From assembly GCA_023052935.1 (NCBI GenBank), contig CM041292.1, forward strand, positions 37,144,639-37,208,638: DNA of 64,000 bases, in the 5' to 3' direction. The stretch is from Piezodorus guildinii (taxonomy: Eukaryota > Arthropoda > Insecta > Hemiptera > Pentatomidae). Below, one piece after another: positions 46,193 through 61,100 of this stretch (position 1 is the stretch's first letter; each line of letters starts with the position of its first letter). Made by a program: the position numbers and the translations under genes. The notes under the pieces were generated by a model, which had not been told where the DNA came from, ran no database searches, and saw nothing but the letters and a program-made list of their open reading frames with translations.

Positions 46193-49100
46193 ATGATTTG
46201 GTGGTTCTTAATAGTTACAGTCAGTACCTTCTCAGGAGCTGTTGCTGTGAGTATTTCAATAGTTTTTACTAAATAACAAAACTTTTTTTTTTTTTAATTC
46301 TTTCAAGAAAGAGGTCTCGAGACCTTAAATTAGTTATCATGATAACAAAAAAATAATCTTGAAACTATCATGAAGTTGTAGCTACTTGATAACAAATAGA
46401 GAAGAAAGATGTTCAATTAATGATGATAAAAATCATAGTTAATTAAACTATAGCTCTCGTACTATTTTTTAAAACGCCAGCAAATTTTATTTTTGATTGA
46501 TAACCTTTATCAATTACTTGGTAGAACCTATTTTTCATTTTTTTTTTTTTTTTTTTATCAAACAATCTTGGGCGAATTAATAGATATTAATATACATATA
46601 TACATATCGGTTAGTCCAAAAAGTTCATAGAGATTTTTAAAATAAAATTTACCTTTTATTTTTTTACCTAAAAATGAATCGCAAAGCTAATGCTTATTTA
46701 TTTATTTAATCCTCATGGAATTAACTATGTTTACACAATTAATTAGTCTTTATTAAGGCTCAGTAGTGTAGTTTATTGCAAACCAACATGAGTGACGATT
46801 CGGTTTCTTTTCGTCATATTATGCTGTTCTTATTTTAAAAAGAGAAAAACGCAGCCCAAACTGCAAGAAAGATTCGTGCTAGGTATGGCAGCGATTCAAT
46901 TGCTGATAGCTCGGTTCAGAAGTGGTTTTCGCGATTTAGATCAGGAGATTTCAATTTGGAAAACTAACCCCGGGCTTAAACTCTTGACATCGAGGATATG
47001 ATCGCAAACGATAGCTGCGGAGTTAAGACCCTGCAAATCGACCGTTTTTAATTATCTAAAGAAGGCCGGGTACGTCTGTTATGGCGTTTGGGTTCCCCAT
47101 GAGCTGAGTGAAATGAACCTTATTGAAAGGATTTCATGTAATGATTTGCTGCTGAAAAAAAAATGTGGAGGATCCATTTTTGAAAAGAGTTGTAACTGGT
47201 GAAGAAAAAGGGATTATCTACATTAACACTATGCGAAAAAAAAACCTTGTGGGTTGCCTAGAACGACACACAAAGGCCGGTTTGCATCCAAGAAAGGTGA
47301 TGCTCAGTATTTGGTGAGATTGGAAGGGACCCATTGATTTTGAGCTCCTTACACAAAACCAAACTTTCAATACAGACTTTTACTGCGTCCAGTTAGATCG
47401 ATTAAAGGCAGCAATTGAAGAGAAATGGCCAGAGTTGGCAAATCGGAAAGGAGTGCTATTCTATTAGGACATCGCTAGGTTCTGTGTGTCTTTAAGGACT
47501 CGGCAAAAGTTATTAAGCTTCAGATGGAAGATTTAACCACACCCGCCGGACTCTCCTGACATTGCTCCTTCGGATTTCCATCTTTTCCGTTCCCTCGAAA
47601 ATTTTCTACAAGGTAAATCGTTGGATTAAGTCTGAAGGTGTAGGTCTGAAGAGTAGTCTTCATAAAGTGACGTTGAAATGGGCCTTTTATTTTTCTTCAG
47701 GAGTAAGGACGGTGATTTTTGGAAAAGAGGGATATTGGTCCTTCCAAGCCGTTGGGAAAGGGTAATCGCTAACGGTGGTAACTATTTTGTAGATTAAATA
47801 AATACATTTTAACCTGTTCATCAATTTTAATTTTTGTCCAAATTCCTCTACGAAATTTACGGGCAACCCAATATTTTCAGTATGTACAAAGTCATAATTC
47901 GAAAATAACTGATTCAAAATGTGACGAATAGATTTTAATTAATATTTAATTTTCGAATTCTAGTTATTTTAAACGTGTAACACAAAATTTTATGGGAGGT
48001 TAAAACTTGGAAACGTTCATGATTGAAAATATGTTTTACAAATTTGGTGCGTGTATTACGTTATACATTTTTATATTACTTAGTCAACTTTCTATATAAG
48101 GAAAGGAGGGGGAGGTGGGTTTACGCACGATAAGGACTAATTTTATATTAAGAAGGATATGCCCGATTTTAATATTTTAAGGACTGTTTTAATTTTTGTT
48201 TTTTATTCTAAGTTAAAGTCGCCATTCTCGTTGAAAGGATTCTTAACAATTGGCATATACTATAATTAAGATACTTTTCAAATGGAAGAGAACCTCCATC
48301 ATCAATCGAATGCTCATTAGAATTTAGTATTGTAATTTTATCAATAGTAATATTAACACCATAGTCAAATATTTCTTTTGGATAAAAAATAATTTACACG
48401 GAATTTAGTATCTGATTTAAATTTTAGTTTCAAATGAGGGATGACCCCGTTGCATTTAAGAATACCACTTTTGATAAATGCCAAAAACTGTGGAATGTGC
48501 CTGATGGTAAGTTAACTCTACGAATTCAGACATTAAAGTTCAACTGGAAAGGTAAGTTGTCTTTTTATTTCATTGCTTAGTCTCAGGTTTAAGTCATCTA
48601 TAAGAGCAAAAGTAACTGTTCTGCACACTTTGTCAACAAAAAAAAAAAAAAGAAGAAAAACAAATTGTCTTTGTATACTTTGAACTTCTGGTGTCACCAA
48701 ATTTTTGTTTTGTTTGTTTATTTATTTAACGTCACTTTATGCTACTATGGCTAATCGGACGATGCTACAGTGGGAGTCCTAACTTTTGCCTATCCAAGTT
48801 TTATTAGGATAGGGATCTTTAACGAGTACCTGACATCGCACAGGCTCACATGGATGAGTGGGACAGACGGTGGGTGACGACCTCAAAATGGGCTACCTTA
48901 AGGAAATTCTTTCTCACGGTTCGGTCACGATTGGAAGCTAAATTGATAGATCCGGATTACTGGGATTCGCAGTTCCTCACTGGATACGGGTCTTTCCAAA
49001 GTTAGTTGTATAGTTTCGGGAAAGACATTGATCCCCTGTGTCCCAATTGTGGAGTCCTGGGGACAGCTGAGCATATCATTGTGGACTGCTCACTAAGCTC

Positions 49101-52100
49101 CAAGCTACTGAGGGAATGTCGGCTCTGTGTCCTCTCGGAGAGCGATTTCCTCAGGTGGTGTCTAAACAGAATTATCAACATTTTCTGTCATTTGTTCACG
49201 GGTGGAAAACTTTACTTGGTCCAGCAGCTTATAACGTTGGTGCAACTGGAGAGGATCGAGGAAGATAACCAGAGATGGTCATCGAGGTGAGGCCAGAGTG
49301 AAAAAGCTGAGAAGAGAAAAAAAATAATTCAAGATTACTTACTATTCGTAGCATCTCATCCAGGTTATGCTACCGACTCCCATATTGACATGTGGCAAGC
49401 AGGGAGGCAACAATAAATAAACTTCTTATCCCTCCAAAGTCTTCTGACTTAAACATAATTGTGAATTTGTCGCATATTTTAGATAAAAATGTCCGAGAGC
49501 ACTAAATAACCGGAAGACACCACCTCAAGGTTCTATTACAGCAAGAATGGGAACAAATTAATGCGGAATTAATAAAAAAAAAAAAACCTCCTCAACTCAA
49601 TGCCGAGACGTTCACAAGCGGTATTAGAAGTTGTTAAATATCGATTGTATATGTAAAGATAGTTGTGGCACTGAACTTCCACCTAGGTGTACAGCAGCCC
49701 AACAACAAACAGTGCAGTCCAGTTGGTAGCGTCCCCTGCGCCATGTTGTTTGTATATATAGCAGTAATAAACAAGCTGTCTAGTACAACGTTCTTTTATT
49801 CCACTGCCTAATACTCTATAACTTTAATAGGTTATGGGCCCAGAGTATTTGTGCAGAGCATAGTATTTGTGTATAGTGTCAACGCGTAGTCGCGAAGTGA
49901 TATTATTTTATTAGTGATTTTTGTTTACCGGTACTATGGCGTCAGTTACTACATCAGAAGTATCATTTAAAGCACAGAGTGGTTGCTTTATATGTGGGGA
50001 TAAAAGACATTTCAAGGCACAATGTCCCAAAAATAAGCAGAACCGTGGAAGTAAATCTTTTAATAGAAGCTTTCGTGGGAAAAGAAGAGGAACAATCCAG
50101 GGAAATACGGCAGATGTAGAAGAAGAAGTTGTAATGGTGGCCCTAAATTGTGGTAATATTAAACTATCATCTAACAATGTGTTTTTAGTCGATTCAGGTG
50201 CGAGTAACCATCTTTTTAAGGCAGAATTGGAACCCCTTTTGTCAAATGTTTCGAATCTTGTTCATGATGTTGCCATACATATAGCTAATGGTGATAAGAT
50301 GTTTACTAGAAAAGAAGGTACCCTAAGAGTAACCTCTCAAGGTAGGATTGTAAACATTAAAGGTTTAATAGTTCCGGGGTTAAAACATAATTTATTATCA
50401 GTGAGTGCAGTTACCTCAAAAGGCTTAAAAGTGATTACAGATTCTAAGGAGATGAAAATCTGTGGAAGAAATTTTAAGCTGAGTTGTCCACGAGTGAATG
50501 GATTGTACATATTTACGTTTGATGAACCCAGTGATAATCAAGTCAAGTGCAACATTTCAAGTGCTACGGATGGAGATCTATGGCATAAACGTCTAGGACA
50601 TTTGAATCGGCATGGACTCAAAAGTTTAGGATTACCCTATAGTGACAAGAAGTGTTCGGCATGCATTGAAGGTAAGGCTACTAGACAGCCCTTTTCAAAT
50701 AATAGGAAACGCACTTCAAAGGTTGGTGAATTAATTCACTCTGATATATGTGGTCCTTTCAATCCTGAATCAGTTGAAGGACATAAGTATATGCAGGTGA
50801 TTTTGGATGACTTCACTCATTTTGTGCATGTTAAACTTCTCCATATGAAGAGCGAAGCTGAAACAAACCTGATGGATTATATAGCGGAACTAGAAAGGCA
50901 GCAGGGTGTCCCGGTGAAAAGGCTACGTTTAGATAATGGAGGAGAATTTACGTCTAAATTTTTTCAAAAATATTGTTCAGATAAAGGTATAAAATTAGAA
51001 TATTCATTGCCATATAGCCCTCAAATGAACGGAAAGAGTGAAAGAATGAATAGGACACTATTAGACATGATGCGTACTAAGGTATCAGATTCCGGTATCC
51101 CCAAGTTCTTGTGGGGGGAAGCAGCTCGATGTTGTGCGTATGAACTTCTTCTTCTTCTTCTTCGTTCTTCCCTCAAATGGCGATGTCCGAGAGTAAAACT
51201 GTAAACTCAATGGTCCTCTTGAGGTCCTCCAGATCACCATAGAGCTTAGTCACCAACTCGGTAGGTTTTGGCCAGATCCGCTTCCTGATGTCTTCTAGCT
51301 GAGGGCACGCCTGTAGGATGTGCTCTGCAGTCTGGTCACCGGTTCTACATCCGCAGAGGGAGCTTTCCCCGATGCCAAACTTTTTATAGAGGTGTGCCCT
51401 CATTCTGTTATGGCCAGTTCTGAGCCTGAAGAGCACAACTTGTTCCTTTCTACTCATTTTGTAGTAGGTGTCTTCTGGGTCGCGATTCGGGTGCAGGTCA
51501 TTCCATTTAGCGTTCACTGCAGCCCTATTTATTGATATCGCCTCCAGGAGGGTCTGGGTGCAGTTTGGTTGTGGAAGTGCTGCACCTTCCTTTGCAAGAT
51601 GGTCGGCTACTTCATTTCCGTACTGACCGCAGTGCCCTGGTATCCATTGCAGTACCACTTCACTATACTGCAATTGTAGATTTTCAATTTCTTCTACAAG
51701 AGTGTGAAGTCCTAGTTTTCTTTTTGACTTCAGGGCATGTAGTACAGATGCTGCGTCTGACAGAAAGACTATTTTTGAGTCTGCGTTTCTGTTGAGCCGT
51801 CTCAGTATTTTGCTGCCCTCCAAGATCGCCTGTTCTTCAGCTTTGAAATTTGTGCATCTTAAGCCTGTTGGGATGGCTTTGTCTAGGGTGTTTCGGCTCG
51901 GAAATTCTATATGGACCCCTGCTCCACCATTCGCAATAGCACCCGTAGCTGATCCATCAGTATACACTCGGGTCCATGAGGTAGAAGGGTATCTTTCGTT
52001 GAGCATTTTCACTGATAAGGATTTCATTAGCTGAAGCTCGAGAGGCTCCTTTCGCTTGATTCCTGGAACTGTGAGGTGTATTTGGGGTTGAAGAAGGGAA

Positions 52101-55100
52101 TTCCATGGAGGTGAGTTGCTAACTATTCTGGTTTGTTCATTTTGCAGAGAGGTTAAATTGTGTTCTGAAATTAGGCTATTTATTTTGTGAAGTGGGCTGG
52201 TACGTTTGAGTCTGTTTGCATTTCTTTCTGTAGTCCTTTTTTGTAACGGATGACTTGGAATGCTTCTAGCTTTTGTCTGCAGATTTAAGAGCTTGACATC
52301 TCTTCTGTTTTCCATGGATAGCATTCCACTAGTTGTCTCCATTTTGTTAATTGGAGTGGATTTAATTGCTCCAGTTATCAACCTGAGTCCCTGGTTCTGT
52401 GCTATGTTAATTTTGTTAAAGTTGGATTGCGCTGCAGTTCCCCAGCTGCTGATTCCATACTCGATTACAGGCCGGACGTACCCAGTGTAGAGAGATTTGA
52501 GAGTCTGGTGATCCGCTCCCCAATTCGAGCCTGCTATCTTTTTCATAAGGGCTGTTCTCTTACTTGCCTTGACGATGCTTTTTTCTATTTGTTTTTTCCA
52601 TGTGAGTCGCGGGTCTAAAACAATTCCTAGGTAGGTTGGACTATCTTCTTTACTAATCTTGTTTACATTTACTTTTAGGTTTAAGTCTGCTCGGATGTTC
52701 GGAGAGAGACTGAAGATAGTATATTTAGTTTTAGATATATTTATTGTCATAGCCCACTTCTCTGTCCATTCATGAATAGCATTCAGGGCTGTTTGGATCC
52801 TGTATTTCGCTACGAGTATAGATGTGGCATGGCTCCAGAAGGCTAAGTCATCTGCATATAGTGAAGCTTTCACATTTCTTGGAAGTTCTTCTATAATATC
52901 ATTTATATAAATGAGAAATAATGTTGGTGAGAGAACTCCGCCTTGAGGTACTCCGTTTTCTATAGTTCTTTGTCTGCTTCTTTGTGAACCTAAGCAAATT
53001 CGGCCTTTTCTGTTCCTCAAGTAGTTATTTAGCCATGTGAGAGCTCTGCCTTCTATCCCCATATGATATGGGTATGAACTGAATAGGTCACCTACTTCAG
53101 CCTTAAATAAAGGTGAAACTCCCTCATTAATATGGAATGGCAGAAATGATCTGTCTAAACTTCGTATATTTGGTTGCCGAGCATGGCCTACCATTCTTCC
53201 TAAAGGTTCCAAATTGGATCCCAGAAGCAAGGAGGGGGTGATGGTTGGTTATTGTGGTGGTGGGTATAGGATTTGGTTGCCAGATGAGCAGAAAGTTATT
53301 AGATCTAGAGATGTGATATTCGAGGAGAGCCAAATGCCCTATAAAGAAGTTAAAAATGTACCTATTGTCTATCATAATAGTGGTGGAAGCTATGAAGAGG
53401 GAAGGAAAAATGGTGAAGAGAATAACACTAATATTTCAGAGCAGCCAGAAGATACTTATAAACCTCAGAATGATTGTAATCCAGAGCAGTCAGAAAACCC
53501 TTCCAGACTTCAGAATGAAGAATCCAATCCAGAGCATTCAGAAGAAACTTCTAGACCTCAGAGAAACCGGTCAAAACCTCATTTCCTAAATGATTATGAG
53601 TTATATAATGCATACTGTATGGTAAGCCGATCAGATGGAGTTCCATCATCTTATGAGGATGCTAATAAAAAGGAGGAATGGCAGGAAGCCATTATTAAAG
53701 AATTAAAAGCTCATGAGAAGATGAACACTTGGTCTAAAGAGGAAGCACCGAATGGAAGTGTCCCAATCACAACTAAATGGGTTTTCACAGTGAAGGAAGA
53801 TGGAATCAAAAAGGCCAGATTGGTAGCAAGAGGGTTTGAAGAACAAACTCAAGATGATTGTGTATTTAATTACTCACCAGTTTGCCGAATGGATACTGTA
53901 AGAACTCTGTTGTCATTTGCATGCCAAAACAATTGGAGTATTAGACAAGTTGATGTGCCAACAGCCTTTCTCAATGGCTCACTGGACTATCCTGTGTTTA
54001 TAAAACCACCTAAAGGTGTAAGTTGTTCTACAAAAACTCTGAGACTAAATAGGCCACTTTATGGACTTAAGAAAGCACCGAAGTATTGGAATGAAAGATT
54101 TAATTCTTTTATGTTAAAACTGGGATTTAAAAGATCCCAATATGATTTATGCCTTTACTACAAGAGTAGGGTATTCTTTGTTCTTTTTGTGGATGATGGC
54201 CTAATTACAGGGGATGAAAAGGCTATTGAAGAATTAGTGAACAATTTAAAAGGAGAGTTCAGCATTAAAGAAATGAAGGCTTCTCAATTTTTAGGAATGA
54301 AGATTGAAAGGCAAGAAAAGAAAATAAAGGTTACACAAACCCGCTTTATTGATAAACTCCTTGAAGATTATAATATGGTAGAGTGCAGGAAGGTATCAAC
54401 CCCCATGGAGGTTGGATTTAAGCTTAACGCTGATAGTCCACCTTTAGATGAAAATATACCATACAGGAGCTTGGTATGTGGACTTATGTATCTGAGCACA
54501 ACAACTCGACCGGATTTATCATTCCCAATTAGCTATTTATCTAGATGTTTAGATAAAGCTACTCAGCAGTCTTGGAAAGCTGCAAAACGAGTACTCAGAT
54601 ATCTCAAAGAAACTAGAGATATGGGTCTTACTTTCAAACCAAGTGAGAACCTAGGACTTATTGGTTATTCAGATGCTGACTGGGCAGGTGACATAGAAAC
54701 ACGAAAGAGTGTAAGTGGCTTTGCAGCATTCTGCGGAAGCAATCCCATAGCTTGGCATTCAAGAAAGCAAGCATGTGTGGCTCTTTCAACGATGGAAGCG
54801 GAGTACATTGCAGCAGGAATGGCATCACAGGAAATTGTGAGTTTAAGTGGTATAATTAGTGAGTTAAGTGGTGAAACATTAAGTGGAAAACTGTTGGTGG
54901 ATAACACTAGTGCTATAGCTTTTATAAAGAATTGTGAAAACTCTAAACGAGCTAAACACATTGATATAAAATTCCATTTTGTTAAAGATCTTATTTCCAA
55001 AGAAATAATATCTGTGGAACACATCAATTCTGACCGCAATGTGGCAGATTTGTTCACAAAACCACTTGCCTTTGATAAGTTTCAAATGTTTCGGAAGGCT

Positions 55101-58100
55101 TTAATTAATTAATATATTAATGTCATTTATATATATTGTGCTAAAATTGTATAGAATTTTGTAATAGTATAATATTTTTACTTGTTTTGTTGTGTAGAAT
55201 TTTATAATAGAATAATATTTTTACTTGTTTTGTGGTGTAGAATTTTGTAGTAGAATAATATTTTTACTTGTTTTGTATGTGAGATACAATTGAATATTTA
55301 CTTGTGTATGTATATATTTGAAAACATTCAATTGAGGGGGTGTGTTAAATATCGATTGTATATGTAAAGATAGTTGTGGCACTGAACTTCCACCTAGGTG
55401 TACAGCAGCCCAACAACAAACAGTGCAGTCCAGTTGGTAGCGTCCCCTGCGCCATGTTGTTTGTATATATAGCAGTAATAAACAAGCTGTCTAGTACAAC
55501 GTTCTTTTATTCCACTGCCTAATACTCTATAACTTTAATAGAAGTGAACTGACTTCATGTAAAATATTAAATTTACGAAAATAAAACGGAAGGTGTGCAA
55601 ATACTTTTTTACTTTCACTTATTTCTGTATTTTTTGAAAATTTTATTTTTATGAAAGAAGTTTTTTATTTTTAGTTATTAAGTTTTAAATTTACTTTTTA
55701 TTTTTGAAGTAATAGGTTTTTTTTATTTTTTTTTATAAATTTTGTTTTTAACCAGTAATCTTCTCATTATAAAACTATTTGAATGGTAAATATTTTAAAC
55801 TAATGTATATACTTTTTTTTTAAGATGCTATGAGAGATTTGTATTTAATACAATCTGTGGAAGGATTAAGAAATCATAAGGTATAAATAAATCAATTTTA
55901 CTTACTATTAATAAAAAAATAATTAATTAAAAATATTTTGCTACAACATTTAAATATATGGATTTTTCAAAGGAAGCAGTTCTGTGAGAGGGTATACAAG
56001 AATTGGTAGGTTGTGATATAGTATTTAGGGTTTGTACAGAAGAGCACTGAGTAAGGAGGTCAAAGATATAGGAAGGTTTTCTAACTCACAAGGATTGAAA
56101 TAGGAAGATGCTTTGTAGGTATTTTATTTTGGAATCAGCATAAAGCCACCCTTCACCAGAATACCAGTGAGAAATATGTGATCATGTGGGGAGCCATAAA
56201 TAAATATTATAAAGCTGTTCATCAATCTCTTCAGCCTTGTCTCGTTTTTCCCATAATCCTCCATTTACTACTAGGCATTCATAATCAAAGTGGATTAGCA
56301 TGAGAGAGGACACTAAGAGATGACAGGTACTTCTAGGAAAAGAGTCATGGAAACATAGAAGTGGTTTGAGGAAAGAGGAGGATTTTCTAGTAATTTGGGA
56401 AATATGGTTACACCCACTTTAAGTTTTGATCAAAGGTAACCCTTAGATTTTTTATGGAGTTTTGGGTTTGGATAGGAGTTTTATTGAGGAATAGTAATGA
56501 GTAATAGAGAAGGGCATTTACGGCACCTTTGTTTTTGCTAGATTCAGGCAGCTTATTGATTTTACAGGAAGCTTTGAGTATGTTGGAAGGAAGGATATGT
56601 AAATTGGTTGGCCAGCTTCTAACTGGAAGTGTTGTCATATGATACGGGGTGTTTTGGATACATTTAGATAGGCCATTTATGAAAATTAAAAATAAGGTCA
56701 CTGAGAAGTATGATACTTGGGGAACACCTCGAGAGAGATAAAGCAGTGATGAGTGAGGTTTGTTAGGAATAATGAGTGTCGAGGACCAGAGTGACAAGAA
56801 GGAATAGAACCAGCTCAAAGCACAATTTGACTGGAAAATGTCTCGTAGTTTGAAGAAAAGGAGTGAGTGATTGACACAGTCAATAGCTTTTAAAAAATAC
56901 AAGGATTGTGATTTTCTTTTGGTCTATGAATGAATAAAGGTTAATAAAGATATTTACGTGTTTTGTGATACTACACATAGCCTGGAGTTGGGGTTCACAT
57001 TATCAATAGCATGTAGCTGCAGCCAACACATAGCTCTATAACCAGACTTATTTGGACTAACCTGGCTCTGTCATTCCAACCAACTCACTCTTGTTCAAGG
57101 TCAATGACAGATCAATCAAGACCCACAGATTATGGGTGTTCGGAGTAAGCAGGAAATGAGGATCCATATTTCTTTCCCATCAGGGATCCATTTCCTTAAA
57201 GCAATCTCCCCTTTTAAATCTCCAGGTGGCTATGATATGCAATAAGATCTCAAAATAGTTCACAATGAAGATACGTAGGGTCATTACTCTAATACCTAGT
57301 TGTTGTGTGTTGCCTCCATTAGGCTGATGGCATCACTGAATTTTAATCCCAATAACACCTTATATACTATTTAATAATTTGTCTTCTCTTTTTTTCAATT
57401 CTAAGAGATTGTAATTTAATTTGTTATCTGTTTTTAGTGTGTCGTGGAATGCATTTATAAGGACTATGAGATTGTAAGTATTAAATGATATTTATAAATA
57501 ATAAGTCCTTCTTATTTAAATAACCTATTGCTTATAAGAATCTACATTAAAAATCAATGATAATTTTATTTCGTTTATTTTATTAATGATGTATTATTTA
57601 ATATTACCAGCTGGTATCATTTTTCTTCCTGATGTAGGGAGTGCTGAAGTTCTTGCCTGAATATCTTTTTAATATTTTGCCTCATTCCATCAAGCATTAA
57701 CTACTTAAATGATTTGGCCAAGATTATTGATTGCTGGAATATGAAATCTGGATCTTCTTTCTACTTCTCATATGATGGAATGATGAATATCATTTTATCA
57801 TAAGAAAAGTGGATTTTATGAAAACTGCTTCTGCTTCATTTTGGTTCATTGATCTGCCTTTGTTATGATAAACACTTGAGTTTCTTACTTTTTTATTTTT
57901 ATTATGTGATGACGATGGTATTTTATATTAAATTTAAACAATTCTTGACAAGGAACTTGCACCGTTTGACTCAAAGTCACCAAGTTACTTAAGAGTCTCA
58001 GCCTCTATAATCTCCAACATGAATAATACTATCCAATTTTTTTGTGTTAAAGTAATTTATTTAATTTTAATTTTTTACTACCTACTGTTCCCAAACTCAG

Positions 58101-61100
58101 TAGTTAATATTTAACCCTTGAAAGGCTAAAATGAAGAGCTGGGAAAAACTAGGTAAAAGCCTAGAGAATGACTACAATGAAAACCTCAAACTTTTCTCTA
58201 AAAGGATAAAAACCCAGGATGGAAAAAAGTGCTCAGGAACATAGTGCAGAATTAGCTTTGAGCAGAACACACGATAAACTGGACAGATGGAGAGAGCACT
58301 ATGCACAGATGTTTGAAGATCCTCAATATCAAGGAAATGAGGGAGTAGAAAGTAAAACAGATGGCATCATATGAGAGGAAGAAGTGATGCAGGCCATATA
58401 GAAACTCAAGACAGGAAGATCAGCCAGGGGAGATGGTATTTTTCTTATCAAATATGGAGGATATGAAATTATTAAAACTCTACTCGGCATATTCAAAAAA
58501 ATATATCGTCAGAAAAACATTCCCAAAGACTGGGAATATAATGTTATCATCAAAATCCACAAGAAAGAAAGCCCAAGGGATTGCATGAATTACATACCTA
58601 TATGCTTTCTTGTCCCAGGTTTTCCACATATTATATACATCAGATCTCAAGAAGAGACTCAGAGAAACAGTAAGATTTTTGATGGGCTAGGTCTTAGAAA
58701 TATGTAAACGAAGGATGATTTGAACAGTTCTTGCTCAGTCCTTTCTCTATGCCAATGGTATTGTGCTCATGGCTGACTCCCTCCATAATCTTCAGTAAGC
58801 TGTCGTAGAAAGGCATGATTATAGTTTCAATAGGTAGAATAAGAACCTTCAATATGCAACTTCCAGAAGTGAAACCTACAGGCAGCAAAAGACTACACGT
58901 GCCTAGGTACAGTTATAAGCAGAAATTGCAAAAAATATCCAATATGATCATAAGAGATAACAACATTTATTACAAAAGGTGCAATTCTGTATTTGGAAAA
59001 CGCGAATTTGAGAAAAATGTAAAATTTCACATTTTTAATGCAATTTACCTTTCAACCCTGCTATGAGGAAGTGAGATCTGGGTCCTTCTCGACTAAGGAG
59101 AGTACAGAAGAGTAGCTGTCCAAACTCTAAGGGAACACGTTCAAAATTAAAAAATATGAGAGGAGCTAAGGGTAAATGTCGTGGTTGGATAATTGGCTCA
59201 AATAGGAGAGAAAAGAGGAAAGCTATTGTATTCCATGAGGACATTAGTAAGGGACCAGGACAGATGAAATTCTTGGGTTGAGGCACCTCCATTCAGAGAC
59301 GCACTGAGGAGGAATGTAAAGAAGAAGAAGAAGGTTTCTTGAGAATACAAATGCTTGATGTACAGTACATTTTTTTTTTTTTCAGCTAGTTTATTAGAAT
59401 GATACATTTAATGGTAATTGCAAACCAATTTTTATCCATCAGCTCAAATCTAATACCTAATCACGTCATTTGTTTACTTTTCAGGGATTAATTACTTATC
59501 TAAATCAATAAATTCACATACACACATGGTACAGGAAACTTCTAAAAAATATTTATTTTTAACTTTTAATATGATTGACTTTCACATGATGATGAGTAAT
59601 ATGATTTTAGTATCAAGATGATGGTACAATTAATAAAGCAAAGGTTGTGCAAGCTATTAGCGACCTTTTTGCTAATGACACGGTGGCCAAAGATGGAATG
59701 ATAAGAGTGAGCATGGAGTGTATAGACACAGGTACTTGATTATTAATTTTTACATTTTATATTTACAATGTCGAGTTTAATCTTTTATGCAGTAAAATAA
59801 TTTAATTTAGCTTTGATCTAACTATAATTTATAAATTAAGAATGAAATTATTAACATTATGTATACTTAGTTATAAGGAGTGACGTGGTCTAGTGGATAG
59901 AATACTAGATTAATGTTCTCTGGATCCCAGGTTTGGCTCATGGCTGTGGAAAAATAATTATTTATTCTGTTATGTCATCTGTATGATCCAAGGTTAGAGA
60001 AATCCTCTTAGTGCACGGTCAGCCTCTATAAAGTGGGTACCCAAAATATGGGTTGAGTATGATCGCAGCCTTATTACCTCCTCTTGTCACAACCAATAAC
60101 CATGAAACATTTTTTTTTAATATATAAACTTGTTCATAATAAAAATAAATAATTAATAGAAGTTTTATTTATAAAACAAAATAAAATATACCTTTAAAAT
60201 GGTACACAATATATCTAAAATTCTCATTAGATTAACGCAAGGTCTATTTAAACATGTATCAAAATCAATGATAACTAATTTGTTATTGTTCACAGTTGCT
60301 CCAGATTTTGATCCCTGCGAATACAATTTTGATCTGTGTTATTGCTTCGTACAAGGTTTAAAGCAGGTACCTATAAAGTTTATTTATATACTATATTTAA
60401 GAGAGTTAATTTTGGTTATTATATCCTAATACATATTATTTCTAATTTTGTGGATATAATTAGTTGACCGTTGAGAATTACTGAAGGAATTAGTCCGGGT
60501 GGCGGTCATTAAATGAAACAACTGAATAGTTTCAACTATTTTATTGTTTGCCAACGTTTCGACCCCCATTGTGGGTCATCATCAGGGCTAAAAAGATACA
60601 AAAAGGATACATTTAAAATAAGATTACAAATACTATTTAAAAAAAAAAAAAAAATTAACAATTTCACTAGAGAATGTCAATATTATAACATAAAAGAAAA
60701 TAGATGTGTAAAGAAATCAATTAATTAAATTACAATGATAAAGGTATACTAATGAGAGCTAAACAGACCAGATAATGACTAAAGATAATGTACAAATATA
60801 TAAGAAAAAATTACATGAAATAAAAACCATTAACAAAATGGAGTACAGTGGAGATACGTACCGTCTGGTAGGTGAGTGGAAACTAGGTTCAATTTGGTCA
60901 TAAGGAATATAAGGCAGGTAGATAGGAAAGTACGTACAAAAGGTTGGGTAAAATGGAAAATACGTACCATATTTCTAGACGGGATCTGATAACAATGAGT
61001 AAAATTGTAATATTAACATAAAAGGAAGTGTTCAGATTAAACCTACAATATTAATAATATCATAACGGTATTAGAAGATGTTTTAACAAGATTGTTGAAG

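Larger units (their letters stand above)
49632..55540 (+). mobile_element. copia-type LTR retrotransposon, recent, with nested LINE
   Basis: The two LTRs are the same length (198 bp) and identical by eye. A 5-bp target duplication GAAGT flanks the element (49627-49631 and 55541-55545). Just inside the 5' LTR, at 49830, is GGTTATGGGCCCAGA, complementary to the internal stretch of initiator tRNA-Met used as primer by Drosophila copia. A purine tract (GAGGGGGTG) precedes the 3' LTR. Total length is 5.9 kb, of which about 2 kb is a nested LINE in opposite orientation. It sits in intron 2 of gene C, in the same transcriptional direction. Confidence 0.95.

Noticed and set aside
51173..53230. 685-codon open frame as a single gene antisense to copia
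   Set aside because: The first ~23 codons are antisense copia sequence; the rest is a truncated LINE with RT, RNase H and zinc knuckle.
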